In this document: positions 1 to 8,630 of the stretch, one piece after another
Position numbering within the stretch: the stretch's first letter is position 1
How the letters are laid out: each line of letters begins with the position of its first letter
NCBI GenBank assembly: GCA_027491435.1
Contig: JAOZFG010000005.1
Location: 1-41,394, forward strand
Source: Thermoproteota archaeon
GTDB lineage: Archaea > Korarchaeota > Korarchaeia > Korarchaeales > Korarchaeaceae
Length of the DNA: 41,394 nucleotides
Direction of reading: 5' to 3'
The notes under the pieces: generated by a model
Told to the model about the DNA's origin: nothing
Seen by the model: the letters and a program-made list of their open reading frames with translations, nothing else
The model's database searches: none
Made by a program: the position numbers and the translations under genes

Positions 1-137
1 TCCTTCAGCATTCCCGAGATACCTCCCACTTCCTTCTTCTCTCTTCTAAGGTAAGCTTCCATGAGGCCCCTCTCGTCCTGTAGGTTTATATGGAAGTAAT
101 GAGAGACCCCCGAATCTCTTGCTAATATAACGCGCAC
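1..137 (-). CDS. Partial unknown protein, running off the left edge
   Basis: An open frame runs from a GTG at 137 down to base 1 without a stop, giving about 45 codons of protein-like sequence (SGVSHYFHINLQDERGLMEA, then a basic stretch). A TAA lies directly upstream of the GTG in frame, so the start is the GTG or the ATG at 62. A TATA-like TTATATTA at about 123-131 would suit a start further downstream. I do not recognise a family. The gene diverges from the HEPN gene at 167. Reality of the gene is likely but not proven, because only its first codons are visible. Confidence 0.35.
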   Translation of the reverse strand, partial: MRVILARDSGVSHYFHINLQDERGLMEAYLRREKKEVGGISGMLK

Positions 138-145
138 TTAAAAAC
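137..145 (+). promoter_or_regulatory. TATA box for the HEPN/MNT pair
   Basis: CTTAAAAAC lies 22-30 bases before the ATG at 167. This is the usual archaeal spacing for a leaderless transcript. No Shine-Dalgarno sequence precedes this ATG, which agrees with leaderless initiation. Confidence 0.5.
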
Positions 146-166
146 TCTCAGCCGTCCATACACCCG

Positions 167-538
167 ATGGAATTCCTCAGGAGGAGGGCGGAGCAATTCG
201 AAGAGGAGGCTAAAGAGGCCTTTGAGAAGGGCAATTACAACTTCACCCTCCTGTTCGTGGAGCAGGCCCTGCAGTTATACCTCAAATATATATTGGCAAA
301 TCGTGTGGGCGACTTTCCCAAGACACATGGACTCGTTCGTTTGCTAGAAGCCCTGACATCGGTCTTAGGTGAAAGGGTAATGGTATTCCTGTCAGAGAAC
401 AGGGTTATAGTTGATCTGCTGACGGAGGCCTATGTGGGGAGCAGATACCTCGATGTAGAATATGGAAGGGAGACCGCTGAGGAGGCCCTGAAGTTCTTGG
501 AGAGGTTCAAATATGAGTTCAAAGATGAGCTTCATTGA
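167..538 (+). CDS. HEPN-domain protein (toxin half of a HEPN/MNT pair)
   Basis: This is a 123-residue all-helical protein with the pattern of HEPN proteins: an N-terminal RRRAEQFEEEAKEAFEKGNY helix, then a helix with FVEQALQLYLKYIL, then a TEAYVGSRYLDVEY segment and a last helix. HEPN proteins of this type are small ribonucleases or targets of AMPylation paired with minimal nucleotidyltransferases (MNT). I do not see a clean R-x4-6-H motif; RYLDVEY stands where it would be. It overlaps the MNT gene at 513 by 26 bases, which shows an operon. Family assignment is good, activity is inferred. Confidence 0.8.
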   Translation: MEFLRRRAEQFEEEAKEAFEKGNYNFTLLFVEQALQLYLKYILANRVGDFPKTHGLVRLLEALTSVLGERVMVFLSENRVIVDLLTEAYVGSRYLDVEYGRETAEEALKFLERFKYEFKDELH

Positions 539-902
539 GATAGTTAAGAGATCCGCTGAGACGGTCGAGAAATATAGGAAGAAACTTGAGGTTCACCTCC
601 GCACCATAAGGAAGGTGGCGGTGGAGTATTTCGGTCCGGACGTCAGGATATACCTGTTCGGGAGCGTCCTCAGGGGGAATTACGGCCCCCAAAGCGACAT
701 AGATGTGGCTGTGGTGCTGAAGAGGAGGCCCTCGGTAGAGGAGAGGGTTGCATTCAGATCCAGGATCAGGGAGGAATTGGGACTCTTCCACCCCTTCGAA
801 ATCCACATAGTGAGCGAGGATGAGTGGAGGGGGTGGTATGCGAGGTTCCTCAAGGGTGAATGGAGGGAGATTGAAGAACAGCCGACACGACGGGATATCT
901 AG
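513..902 (+). CDS. MNT-family minimal nucleotidyltransferase (antitoxin half)
   Basis: The 129-residue protein has the nucleotidyltransferase signature LFGSVLRG followed after a short gap by SDIDVAVV (GS...DxD, residues about 49-68), in the size range of MNT antitoxins. In known HEPN/MNT pairs the MNT partner AMPylates and neutralises the HEPN toxin. The ATG at 513 has GGAGAGG seven bases upstream inside the HEPN gene; a second ATG at 525 is possible. The stop at 900-902 abuts a truncated PIN-like gene on the other strand, so a rearrangement border lies here. Confidence 0.85.
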   Translation: MSSKMSFIEIVKRSAETVEKYRKKLEVHLRTIRKVAVEYFGPDVRIYLFGSVLRGNYGPQSDIDVAVVLKRRPSVEERVAFRSRIREELGLFHPFEIHIVSEDEWRGWYARFLKGEWREIEEQPTRRDI

Positions 903-1141
903 CGCAGATATTCGCGATATCTCTTTATCACGCTCGTGTCAAGGAGCGCATCCATTCGCTCACCCCTTCTATCTCTTCAGTTCTTCGGTCTCCGCGTGGC
1001 TCCTTGTCCCAAATGCTATCATCAAGATTTCAACGTTGATTTTCTTCCTCAAGAGGGATCTTATTACATCGGGGAAGCTCCTGCCTCCTGATCCTCTTCA
1101 ACTCCACGTGGGTATCATCGGATAGTTATCGTTCTGGGCAT
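899..1141 (-). pseudogene. Decayed VapBC-like pair: antitoxin remnant plus start of a PIN-domain toxin
   Basis: Read on the minus strand, three frames join into one antitoxin-like protein. It starts MPRTITIR at 1141, continues DDTHVELKRIRRQELPR, then DVIRSLLRKKINVEILMIAF, and ends EIEGVSEWMRSLTRA. The joins need three small indels. The end overlaps an ATG at 955 that opens MDALLDTSVI, the classic N-terminus of PIN-domain toxins with its first acidic residue. The PIN frame stops after 18 codons at 899-901, against the end of the MNT gene. The pair is dead: the antitoxin is frameshifted and the toxin has lost all but its first strand. Assignment rests on sequence pattern only. Confidence 0.55.
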
Positions 1142-1580
1142 GCATCCGGTGGATAAAGGTTTTGGTGTCCACACTGATGGGCCTGCACATGCGAGGGAGT
1201 TCATTGAGCTGATGGGTTCGGCGCGCGTAGGCGAAAGGCGATCACTTCGTACTGGTGAGGTTTCAGGGAGGGAAAAGATCCCCGATCCCGAATGGCGCTA
1301 GGAAGGAACCAATGCATCACTGATGTATCACTTTAAGCCGTATATCCTACTTCAGAGCTCAAGTCGGTCGCGTGTTTAGATCACTGTCTAAACTGGTAGG
1401 AAGTCCTTATCAGCACTTGGGTGAGCGATGAGATTGTAATCAAGTTATTTGGAGATAGTTGATTATGGTTGATTGAAAAACCTCCACAAGGTGTAGAGGG
1501 GAGACAGGATCCTAGGAGGATAGGAAGGAGATAAAGTACTAGATAGGACACATTGAACGAGGTTGGTTACCTAGCGGGTG
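1142..1580. other. Stretch without a recognisable gene
   Basis: About 440 bases between the VapBC remnant and the insertion sequence. All frames are broken. A perfect 7-base inverted repeat GTTTAGA/TCTAAAC lies at about 1373-1392. An open piece near 1180-1300 (GPAHAREFIELMGSARVGE...) looks weakly protein-like but I cannot assign it. This is most likely decayed DNA belonging to the same accessory patch. Confidence 0.4.
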
Positions 1581-2274
1581 GGTGCTGTCAACTTGGCTAT
1601 GGTTATAAGCAGGGTTGCTGATGTCATATGGAGATGAAAGAGAACCAATTTAACTCCGTCAGAGAGCGGACCCCCCTGCTGGTAGTAGCTTACGCCCTGC
1701 CCTTTACTTTCGGGCCTGCCAGGCGTGTCAGCCAGCTTAGCTTGCTAGGCGTCAGGAGGAGCCATGAAGGTAAGGAAGGTACAGGTTTAGGCAGGATGAG
1801 CGAGATCATGGCTGTTAAAAGCAAGGGAGTGGCTGTCGTGGACGAGACAGTCGTGAACTTCGCTGTAAGGTTTACTGGGGTGGCGCTGGACCCTAAGTAG
1901 CCTGATCTGGCTTGAGCTTACCGAAGGAAGGAGCTGGGGCGATGCCAGGGCCTTCTAAGAGGTCAAGGAGAGGGGCGTCAGGACCGTCATCACGGACGGA
2001 GGCCTTGCACAGGCGTGCTGCAGCCTCCTTAGCTAAACACGTGGTCATGAGCAGTGGCGAGAGGAGCTACGTTAGGGTCATAGACCATAAGGAGGCTCAG
2101 GGATTTCGACATCTATTCAGCGAGCGTTACCTGCTAACAGCTAGGAAGGCCAGTTCATGTCTTCCAACTTCGTCAGCTACATGACCCTCAAGAGCCAGTA
2201 CCTTGTATCAGCCTGACGACGAAAGTGCTCACGCTGGCGTTAAAGCGTGGAGGTGGCCTTAAGTTGACGGCACT
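1581..2274 (+). mobile_element. Remnant of an IS6-like insertion sequence with terminal inverted repeats
   Basis: GGTGCTGTCAACTT at 1581-1594 matches the reverse complement of AAGTTGACGGCAC at 2261-2273 at 12 of 13 positions. The two repeats bracket about 690 bp that hold a broken DDE transposase. The ends resemble IS6-family ends, which begin GG..CTGT, and the length fits that family. I see no target-site duplication. The right end lies about 20 bases from the end of the nuo operon. A second, less complete copy begins at 41270. Confidence 0.7.
1628..2230 (+). pseudogene. Broken DDE transposase (IS6-like)
   Basis: Three frames give consecutive parts of one transposase. Frame one (1628-1900) holds an N-terminal helix-turn-helix-like part (FGPARRVSQLSLLGV) and AVVDETVV with the first catalytic Asp, then stops. 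Frame two (about 1917-1990) holds LTEGRSWGDARAF, a stop, EVKERGVRTVITDGG with the second Asp. Frame three (about 2035-2115) holds HVVMSSGERSYVRVI with the final Glu region. At least two in-frame stops and two frameshifts show it is inactive. The order D, D, E and the spacing are those of IS6-type enzymes. Confidence 0.7.
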
Positions 2275-2275
2275 G

Positions 2276-2294
2276 CGAAAATTAATAAAAAGTA
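2276..2294 (-). terminator. T-rich terminator of the nuo operon
   Basis: Directly after the nuoN stop, the minus strand reads ACTTTTTATTAATTTTC. Archaeal terminators are usually such oligo-T runs without a strong hairpin. It is followed at once by the right end of the insertion-sequence remnant. Confidence 0.55.
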
Positions 2295-2295
2295 T

Positions 2296-3708
2296 TTAGG
2301 GAGAGAAGATCGTTGCTATCTTGGGGGCTATTCCCAGCCCTATTAGGACAGTTAAAACAGCAGCTGTTAAAACTACATAGAGCTCCATTTCGTCCCCTTC
2401 CTTGACGTCTGCATCGCTGGGCTCTGAGAAGTACATGTACCTTAGCACCATTGCATAATAGCCCACACTGATGCCGCTGTTAACTATGCCCAAGAAGGTC
2501 AGCCAAGGAGCCACGTCAATAACCGCATTGAACAGGTACAGGAACTTGCTCCAGAAGCCTAACAGTGGGGGCATTCCCATCAAGCTAAGTAGAAGTATTG
2601 TGAAGGCAGCTGAAGTTACGGGCAACTTCCTGCCTATGCCGCTTAGTCCTTCCAGGGTCAGGTCAAAGCCCTTCTTGGCGAAGTAAGCTAGCCCTACGAA
2701 GATCCCTATCTTAGCCAACACGTAGGTGAGGACGTGAAGCCCGATTCCCTGGAAGCCCAGCTTGTAGGGTATGCCTGAGTAGGCGAGGGCGTAGAAGCCT
2801 ATGAGTATGTAGCCGGCGTGGGCTATGCTTGAGTAGGCCATCATCCTCTGAACGTTCTTCTGTACTAAAGCGGCCAGGTTCCCATAGAACATGGTTATCA
2901 CTGAGAGTACTGCTATCCCCGTCACCCACTCAGCTCTTATCGAGGGTACTAGCGGAGTTACCACCCTTATCAGAGCGCCTATCGCTATGAGCTTTATGAC
3001 TCCAGCCACGTAGGATACCAGTAGGGGATGAACTCCTCCGTAGACGTCTGGTAGCCATCCGTGGAACGGGACAACCCCTAACTTGAAGCTGAATGAGGCC
3101 ACCAGCAGGAAAGCTCCCACTATAAGGACGTACCTGTGCCAGTCCACCACTAAGTCGGCTGTGGGCCAAGGCAGGGAGGTAGTTCCCAGAACTCCCAGAG
3201 TTAGGGCTAGCCCGTATATCAGGAATGAGGAGGATGCTATTCCCATTATTGCGTACTTAGCCGCCCCTTCCAGGGAGCGCTCGTCCTTCTTTATGCCCAC
3301 TAGCACGTAAGACGCCACCGCTACCAGGGCCCACGAAGAGATCAGGACGGTGGCATCTGCCACAAACAGTATGAAGTAGACCCCGAGTAAGGCGAGTATC
3401 ATGAGGGAATAAAGGCTCGGAGCGGTGGTCCAGTCTTTGGCCTGATCAAGGGAGGCGGCTATTACTAGAAAAGCCCCTAGGGAAGCTATGAAGGCCAAGA
3501 AAGATGAGAAGTGATCCACCCTTATCGCGCCGTTGAAAAGGGTCTGGGGCCTCATGGGTATCATGTAGGCGGTTAGCATAGTGGCCACGGCTGCGGCTGC
3601 CAGGGATAGTACAGGACTAAGTTTGGTCTTTTTGAGGTAGTCTAGGGTGGGGAGGACTAGGCCAAAGCCTCCCAGCACCAACATCAAGGCCCAAATTATG
3701 AGCTCCAT
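2296..3708 (-). CDS. nuoN: Complex I proton-pumping subunit NuoN
   Basis: This 470-residue, highly hydrophobic protein of the Mrp/NuoLMN antiporter family is the last gene of the operon. It carries about fourteen membrane segments and the family pattern FKLGVVPFHGWLPDVYGGVHPLLVSYVAG with conserved Lys, His and Pro residues, and a later MAYSSIAHAGYILIG segment. It forms one of the three proton channels in the membrane arm. I chose ATG 3708 (MELIIWALMLVLGG) over the GTG at 3720, because the ATG lies just past the nuoL stop and is preceded by GGTGTGA. The gene is followed by a T-rich terminator. Confidence 0.93.
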   Translation of the reverse strand: MELIIWALMLVLGGFGLVLPTLDYLKKTKLSPVLSLAAAAVATMLTAYMIPMRPQTLFNGAIRVDHFSSFLAFIASLGAFLVIAASLDQAKDWTTAPSLYSLMILALLGVYFILFVADATVLISSWALVAVASYVLVGIKKDERSLEGAAKYAIMGIASSSFLIYGLALTLGVLGTTSLPWPTADLVVDWHRYVLIVGAFLLVASFSFKLGVVPFHGWLPDVYGGVHPLLVSYVAGVIKLIAIGALIRVVTPLVPSIRAEWVTGIAVLSVITMFYGNLAALVQKNVQRMMAYSSIAHAGYILIGFYALAYSGIPYKLGFQGIGLHVLTYVLAKIGIFVGLAYFAKKGFDLTLEGLSGIGRKLPVTSAAFTILLLSLMGMPPLLGFWSKFLYLFNAVIDVAPWLTFLGIVNSGISVGYYAMVLRYMYFSEPSDADVKEGDEMELYVVLTAAVLTVLIGLGIAPKIATIFSP

Positions 3709-3710
3709 AA

Positions 3711-5810
3711 TCACACCCACACCAGGTAGATGAGGATCAGCACAAGCCCTAGTATGAAGATTAGCAGGTAGTGGTTGATCTTGCCGGTCTGCAACTTCCT
3801 AACCGCTGATCCCACCTTCAGGAAGAGTTTAACTATCCTGTTGTGGTAGGTCTCATCTATTATCGGGGTTTCGAACTTGGCAAACCCGAGGGTGCTTGCC
3901 CTCTCAGTTATCCAAGGTATGAACCTGTGGTAGAACCCGTCTATTATCAGGGTGTCGAAGTACTTGTATCCTAGCCTGGAAACGGCCAAGAAGCCGTTGA
4001 CTATGACCAGGTAATATATCGAGTTTATGTACCACCTGTCGTAGAGGAAATCCTGCAGGGACTTCAGCACCTTGTTCTCCTGTATTGACGTCACAACCTG
4101 TAGGCCAGACCTGGTCATGTAGAGGTACCAGGCAGTCCCCATGCCTATGGCCACCATGGTTAAGGAAGTGGCTAAGAGAGCTGGATCTAGGTGTATCTCC
4201 GGGTGGAACGCCTCCTCAATTCCCAAGACGTGGTTCACCATGGACTCCAGCAGGCCTGGCCCTATCACAGGCCAGACTACCCCTATCAGCAGAGAGGCCA
4301 GGGCCAGCGACAGGTAGGGTATCAGCATTAGTCCGGGGGCCTCGTGTAAGTGATGGTGCTCTACCAAGTGTCTCACGTTCTCGGACTCCTCAAACAGGAA
4401 GGCCTTTATGAGCATTCTGAGCGAGTAGAAAGCCGTTAGAGCTGCGGTCACAACTCCGAATAGGTAAGGAAGAAGCATGCCCGACTCCTTTGCCACCTCT
4501 ATTATGGTGTCCTTGCTCCAGAAGCCCATTAAGGGAGGAACTCCCGAAAGGCTCAGGACTGCTATGGCCATGCTCAGGAAGGTCCACTTCATGTACTTGC
4601 TTAGGCCTCCCATGTCGTCCACGTACTTGGACTCGACAGCGTGTATCATAGCCCCGGCTGCCAGGAACAGGGATGCCTTGAATATTGCATGGCTCATCAA
4701 GTGAGAGAACCCTGCCAGGAAGCCCAGCGGAAATTCGTGAATCAAGCCAGCGCTCCCTAGAGCTAAGAACATGTAGCCTAGCTGGGAAGCGGTTGAGAAG
4801 GCCAGTATTAGCTTGAGTTCCCTCGCCACTAAAGCCTGAGTGGCCATGAAGAATGCAGTGAACCCTCCTATCAAAGCTACGGTGGCGAAGAAAGCGTGTA
4901 CCTGGGGTGCGGCCGCCTCTACCTCATGGGCTGCCAACATGAATATTGGGGAGAACCTGAGCAAGAAGTAGACTCCGGCCTTGACCATGGTGGCAGCGTG
5001 TATCAGGGCGCTGACTGAAGTCGGGCCGGTCATGGCAGTCACTAACCACTCATGGAACGGGAATTGAGCGCTCTTAGCGAAGGCCCCTAGGGAGAAAGCC
5101 AGGAGAAATGGGAACAAAAGCCCTGATTTTGCTAGAGGGGCGGCCCACTCTCCCACGTGTTCGGCTATGGCGGGTATTGAAAGGGTTCCAGTGAAGTAGT
5201 AAAGCGTACCTATGCCCAATATGAAGCCCACGTCCCCTAACCTGGTGAACACCAACGCCCTAAGCCCGCTGTGGCTGGGAGTGAACCACATCGGAACTCC
5301 TAACGCCTTTCTCCCTATATCGCCGACGCACTTCTCATCCTCATCGGTGAACCAGTGTCCTATCAGAGAGTAGGATGCTAAGCCGGTGCCCTCCCATCCT
5401 AGGAACATCAGCAGCAGGTTGTCAGCTAGCACTAACAGAAGCATGCTTCCAACGAAGAAGTCGAAGAAGAACCAGTACCTGGTGAGGCCTGGGTCATGCT
5501 CCATGTACTTGAAGCTGTAAACTCCTATCAGGAAGCTCAGCCAGGCCACTATAAGGGCCATCCATCCGGCCAAGGGATCGACGTACACTCCGACGTTAAC
5601 GGTTAGGGAGGGTATCCAAGGGAAGGATTCGTGAACGACCCTCTCAGGTGAGGATAGCACCTCCATGAGTAAAGGAATGGAGGAGAATGCGGAGACTGCC
5701 AAGGCAAGTACTGCTATAACGTCTCTCACCTTTCCCAGCTTCCTCAGCAGCAGCGCCAACAGCGCTCCTATGTACGGGACTAGCCAGGTAGAGAAGGCCC
5801 AGACGTTCAT
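3711..5810 (-). CDS. nuoL: Complex I proton-pumping subunit NuoL
   Basis: The 699-residue protein is the longest antiporter-like subunit. It shows the NuoL core (GWEGTGLASYSLIGHWF near residues 139-155; PFHEWLVTAMTGPTSVSALI near 250; HAATMVKAGVYFLLRF; MSHAIFKASLFLAAG) and a long C-terminal part with amphipathic stretches ending in a last membrane helix. That extension matches the lateral helix that couples the membrane-arm channels. It sits between nuoM and nuoN with only a few bases on either side. Confidence 0.95.
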   Translation of the reverse strand: MNVWAFSTWLVPYIGALLALLLRKLGKVRDVIAVLALAVSAFSSIPLLMEVLSSPERVVHESFPWIPSLTVNVGVYVDPLAGWMALIVAWLSFLIGVYSFKYMEHDPGLTRYWFFFDFFVGSMLLLVLADNLLLMFLGWEGTGLASYSLIGHWFTDEDEKCVGDIGRKALGVPMWFTPSHSGLRALVFTRLGDVGFILGIGTLYYFTGTLSIPAIAEHVGEWAAPLAKSGLLFPFLLAFSLGAFAKSAQFPFHEWLVTAMTGPTSVSALIHAATMVKAGVYFLLRFSPIFMLAAHEVEAAAPQVHAFFATVALIGGFTAFFMATQALVARELKLILAFSTASQLGYMFLALGSAGLIHEFPLGFLAGFSHLMSHAIFKASLFLAAGAMIHAVESKYVDDMGGLSKYMKWTFLSMAIAVLSLSGVPPLMGFWSKDTIIEVAKESGMLLPYLFGVVTAALTAFYSLRMLIKAFLFEESENVRHLVEHHHLHEAPGLMLIPYLSLALASLLIGVVWPVIGPGLLESMVNHVLGIEEAFHPEIHLDPALLATSLTMVAIGMGTAWYLYMTRSGLQVVTSIQENKVLKSLQDFLYDRWYINSIYYLVIVNGFLAVSRLGYKYFDTLIIDGFYHRFIPWITERASTLGFAKFETPIIDETYHNRIVKLFLKVGSAVRKLQTGKINHYLLIFILGLVLILIYLVWV

Positions 5811-5818
5811 GTTTGCAC

Positions 5819-7345
5819 CTACCCTGCTAGAAGAGCCTTCAGAGTGGACATCATGGGCTCAATGAGCAGCTGAGGCACTAAGAACAGGATGAGCCCCACT
5901 GCGGCTATTATAACCATGGGCATCAGGAGGCTACTCCTGGCCTCCTTAGCGTGCTTAGCAGCCTCGGATTCCGGACCGTAGAACATCCTCTTCATAGTAA
6001 CGAAAGAATATGCGGTAGATAGCCCTATGCCTATCAGTAACAGTATCAATATCGGGAAGAAAGCGTTGAGCTTCACGGCGGCATTGGCAACCCCAGTGAG
6101 TATGAGGACCTCGCTCCAGAGGCCTAACGAGGGAGGTATTCCGGTTATGTGCATGAAACCTATTAACGCGAGGGCGGCAGTTATAGGCATCTTGGGAGCC
6201 AGTCCACCCATCTTGCTTATGCTCCTGAGACCGTGTAGCTCGGCTATAAGGACTCCAGCGGTGGTGAATAGCAAGGCCTTGCCCACAGCGTGAGCGGTGT
6301 AGTGAAGTAAGGCTCCAGCCATCCCTAAGGCGGTCACGGTGCTTATCCCGACCAGCAAGTAACCCATTTGGGAGACACTGGAGTAAGCCAGAAGCCTCTT
6401 GAAATCGTCCTGGGCTAAGGCCATCAGACCTCCGTAGATTATGGTTAGGAGGCCCAAGCCGAGCATGTATGGGGCTAGTGAGGAGAACTGCTCGGGGAAC
6501 AGGACGTAAGCTATTCTTATCAGAGCGTAACCAGCTATTCCTATCAGGTTAGGTGACAAGAGCGCTGAGACAGGGGTGGGCGCCTCAGCGTGAGCGTAGG
6601 GCAACCAAATGTGCACCCCGAACACGGCCATTTTCACGAATAGGCCTATGAGTATGGCCACAGCTACAGAGAGCCTCATGGCAGTAGGCAGCAGGTCTCC
6701 AAGCCCTAGGAGGGGCTTCAAGTTCACCGGGTCGTAGTAGTCAAACGTCCCCACGGTAAGTCCCAGAGCTAGAGAGCCGACTAAAAAGGCTAGAGCTCCA
6801 ACGTGTGTCCATATCAGGTAGAGTAGGGCTATCCTTTCTCTCTTTCCATAGCCGTAGAAGGCTATCAATAGGAAGCTGGGCAACAGAGACACCTCAAGGA
6901 ACAGATAGAACTCTATTAAGTTGGTGGACAGCACGGTTCCCATCATGGCGGTGGAGAACATTATGTAGAGCATGTAGTAGACTCCCCAGCCTGGAGGGTT
7001 CGTCTTTTCCTCTTCCATCTCTTGGAACCTGTGCTCCATGTAGGGTACTGAGTACCAGGCCACCATCGTAGTTACTAGCCCTATTGAAATGGCCAAAGGG
7101 GCGCTGAGTGAGTCCAAGAGCATGCTGAACTTGCCAAGTGAGGGGTCGCTGAAGAACACGGGATCAGCTATTGGTTCCCTTAGCATGGTCATGGCAGACA
7201 GCGCTACCACGACCGCAAAGGGTATAGCCAACAGCAGTATGCTGATGTACGCGGCGGTCTTTTTATCTTTTACGAAGGGAAGGGCTAATGAAATTACCAT
7301 AGGGATCACAACGCTCAGGAACAGAACAGGGATCGGTAATATCAT
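5819..7345 (-). CDS. nuoM: Complex I proton-pumping subunit NuoM
   Basis: This 508-residue membrane protein has the NuoM marks: FYLFLEVSLLPSFLLIAFYG (a conserved Glu in helix 5), VKMAVFGVHIWLPYAHAEAP and SALLSPNLIGIAGYALIRIA. It is one of three antiporter-like proton channels in the membrane arm. It starts four bases after nuoK ends, and eight bases separate it from nuoL. Length and order agree with nuoKMLN clusters; the usual order in Escherichia coli is K-L-M-N, so here L and M are swapped. Confidence 0.94.
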   Translation of the reverse strand: MILPIPVLFLSVVIPMVISLALPFVKDKKTAAYISILLLAIPFAVVVALSAMTMLREPIADPVFFSDPSLGKFSMLLDSLSAPLAISIGLVTTMVAWYSVPYMEHRFQEMEEEKTNPPGWGVYYMLYIMFSTAMMGTVLSTNLIEFYLFLEVSLLPSFLLIAFYGYGKRERIALLYLIWTHVGALAFLVGSLALGLTVGTFDYYDPVNLKPLLGLGDLLPTAMRLSVAVAILIGLFVKMAVFGVHIWLPYAHAEAPTPVSALLSPNLIGIAGYALIRIAYVLFPEQFSSLAPYMLGLGLLTIIYGGLMALAQDDFKRLLAYSSVSQMGYLLVGISTVTALGMAGALLHYTAHAVGKALLFTTAGVLIAELHGLRSISKMGGLAPKMPITAALALIGFMHITGIPPSLGLWSEVLILTGVANAAVKLNAFFPILILLLIGIGLSTAYSFVTMKRMFYGPESEAAKHAKEARSSLLMPMVIIAAVGLILFLVPQLLIEPMMSTLKALLAG

Positions 7346-7349
7346 ACGT

Positions 7350-7658
7350 TCACCCCTTGAACTCGCTCAACTCATACACATCCAGGCTCTCCTTCTTCCT
7401 GAACATGAGTATCGCTATAGAGACGATGACTCCAACCTCGGCAGCCGAGAGGGAGATCGCTATAATCACAAGAGCTCCCCCAGGAGCTGCCAGGCTAGAG
7501 CTAACTGAGGAAAGAGCTAAAAAAGCCAGCAGGGCGGCATTAAATATCACTTCAGCTGAGAGGAGCATCCTGATTATGTTTCTTCTAGTCATTAACCCGT
7601 ACGTGCCGAGGGCGAACAGGACGGCTGAAACCATCAGATAAAGGTAGATGTCGATCAT
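7350..7658 (-). CDS. nuoK: Complex I membrane subunit NuoK
   Basis: This is a 102-residue protein with three membrane helices, the usual NuoK size. Helix 2 contains MLLSAEVIFNAALLAFLAL with the conserved membrane Glu, and helix 3 contains SAAEVGVIVSIAILMF with the second. Both acidic residues belong to the central proton path of complex I. The gene overlaps nuoJ by four bases (ATGA type), so translation is probably coupled. Confidence 0.93.
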   Translation of the reverse strand: MIDIYLYLMVSAVLFALGTYGLMTRRNIIRMLLSAEVIFNAALLAFLALSSVSSSLAAPGGALVIIAISLSAAEVGVIVSIAILMFRKKESLDVYELSEFKG

Positions 7659-8155
7659 GACACCACCTCCTTCCTAGCTAGGGTTATGGCCTCTATCAGC
7701 GTGGTTACCAGGGCTATTGCAGCTATTATCAAGGCGAACCAGTACTTCTCCACCAGTAGTGCAGTTATCTCCTTGTAGGACACGTAGTATGATGAAGTCA
7801 TACCCACGTAGCCGCTGAACACGTAGAGTAGTAATATTGAGAGTAAAGCCAGGGCTATTAAGGCCAGATACCTCTCCTTTAACTCTACCATAGGTGCTTC
7901 CCTCAGCATGACCACTGAGAAGAGTATGAAGGTCACAGCCGCCCCGACGTAGACCACTAGGTGGAAAAGGGCTATGACAGGGTATCCCAGCAGAGTCATC
8001 AGGATAGCATTGCCCACGCCAAGCATGGACAGGAAGAACGCTGCGTACACTATAGACTTGTGCCAAATGACTGCTACAGCAGACACAAGCGTTAGGAAGG
8101 TGGCCGCTATGAAAGATAGGGCCACCGGGTTACCCAGAAGCTCAGACACGCTCAT
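7655..8155 (-). CDS. nuoJ: Complex I membrane subunit NuoJ
   Basis: The 166-residue protein has five predicted membrane helices. The segment FHLVVYVGAAVTFILFSVVMLREA matches the conserved helix 3 of NuoJ with its pi-bulge and Tyr. NuoJ lies between the quinone module (NuoH) and the antiporter modules. It overlaps nuoI by 14 bases and nuoK by four. Confidence 0.92.
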   Translation of the reverse strand: MSVSELLGNPVALSFIAATFLTLVSAVAVIWHKSIVYAAFFLSMLGVGNAILMTLLGYPVIALFHLVVYVGAAVTFILFSVVMLREAPMVELKERYLALIALALLSILLLYVFSGYVGMTSSYYVSYKEITALLVEKYWFALIIAAIALVTTLIEAITLARKEVVS

Positions 8156-8630
8156 ACCTCAATCCCCTCTCCTCATCAGGAATTACCCTAACCTTAACGG
8201 GCTCCTTATCGTACTGGGGCTTGGGAGGACCCTTAGCGAACTCCTCCGGCCTGAAGATCTGCTCTTCAAACGTGTAGAAGGAGACGTCGTGTATCGTGGA
8301 GTGCTGCAGGGAGAAGGTGGGACAGATGCTCACGCAAAAGCCGCAGAAGATGCACCTGGTGTAGTTTATTCCCGGATACCTCTTGGGTCTCTTCTCCCCT
8401 TCAGGCACCTCCTTGGGCAAGTACATCTTTATGGCATCAGCCGGACAGACCATGGCGCAGAGGCTGCAGCTTATGCAGGTCTCGTGATTGTAAGTTATCA
8501 TTCCTCTGTACCCTCTAGGCAAGTCCTCGACCTCATCAGGGTACATCAGGGTGAGCCTGGGCTTCAGGAACAGGTATTTAGCGCCAGTAGCTATGGCTCT
8601 AAGGTGATCGAACACCCTCTCTACGGCCAT
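8142..8630 (-). CDS. nuoI: Complex I ferredoxin-like subunit NuoI
   Basis: The 162-residue protein carries two [4Fe-4S] ferredoxin motifs, CISCSLCAMVCP and CIFCGFCVSICP, in its middle. These hold clusters N6a and N6b, which pass electrons toward NuoB. Since no NuoEFG is encoded nearby, this subunit is a likely entry point for electrons from a soluble donor such as ferredoxin; that is inference from archaeal relatives of the complex. It begins one base after nuoH ends. Confidence 0.95.
   Translation of the reverse strand: MAVERVFDHLRAIATGAKYLFLKPRLTLMYPDEVEDLPRGYRGMITYNHETCISCSLCAMVCPADAIKMYLPKEVPEGEKRPKRYPGINYTRCIFCGFCVSICPTFSLQHSTIHDVSFYTFEEQIFRPEEFAKGPPKPQYDKEPVKVRVIPDEERGLRYERV

Noticed and set aside
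519-806. 95-codon minus-strand frame opposite the MNT gene
   Set aside because: It is the mirror of a clear nucleotidyltransferase with GS...DxD, has no family pattern and no start signal.
820-1125. 101-codon plus-strand frame
   Set aside because: It overlaps the MNT gene and then runs opposite to the VapBC-like remnant; its composition is low-complexity and unlike a protein.
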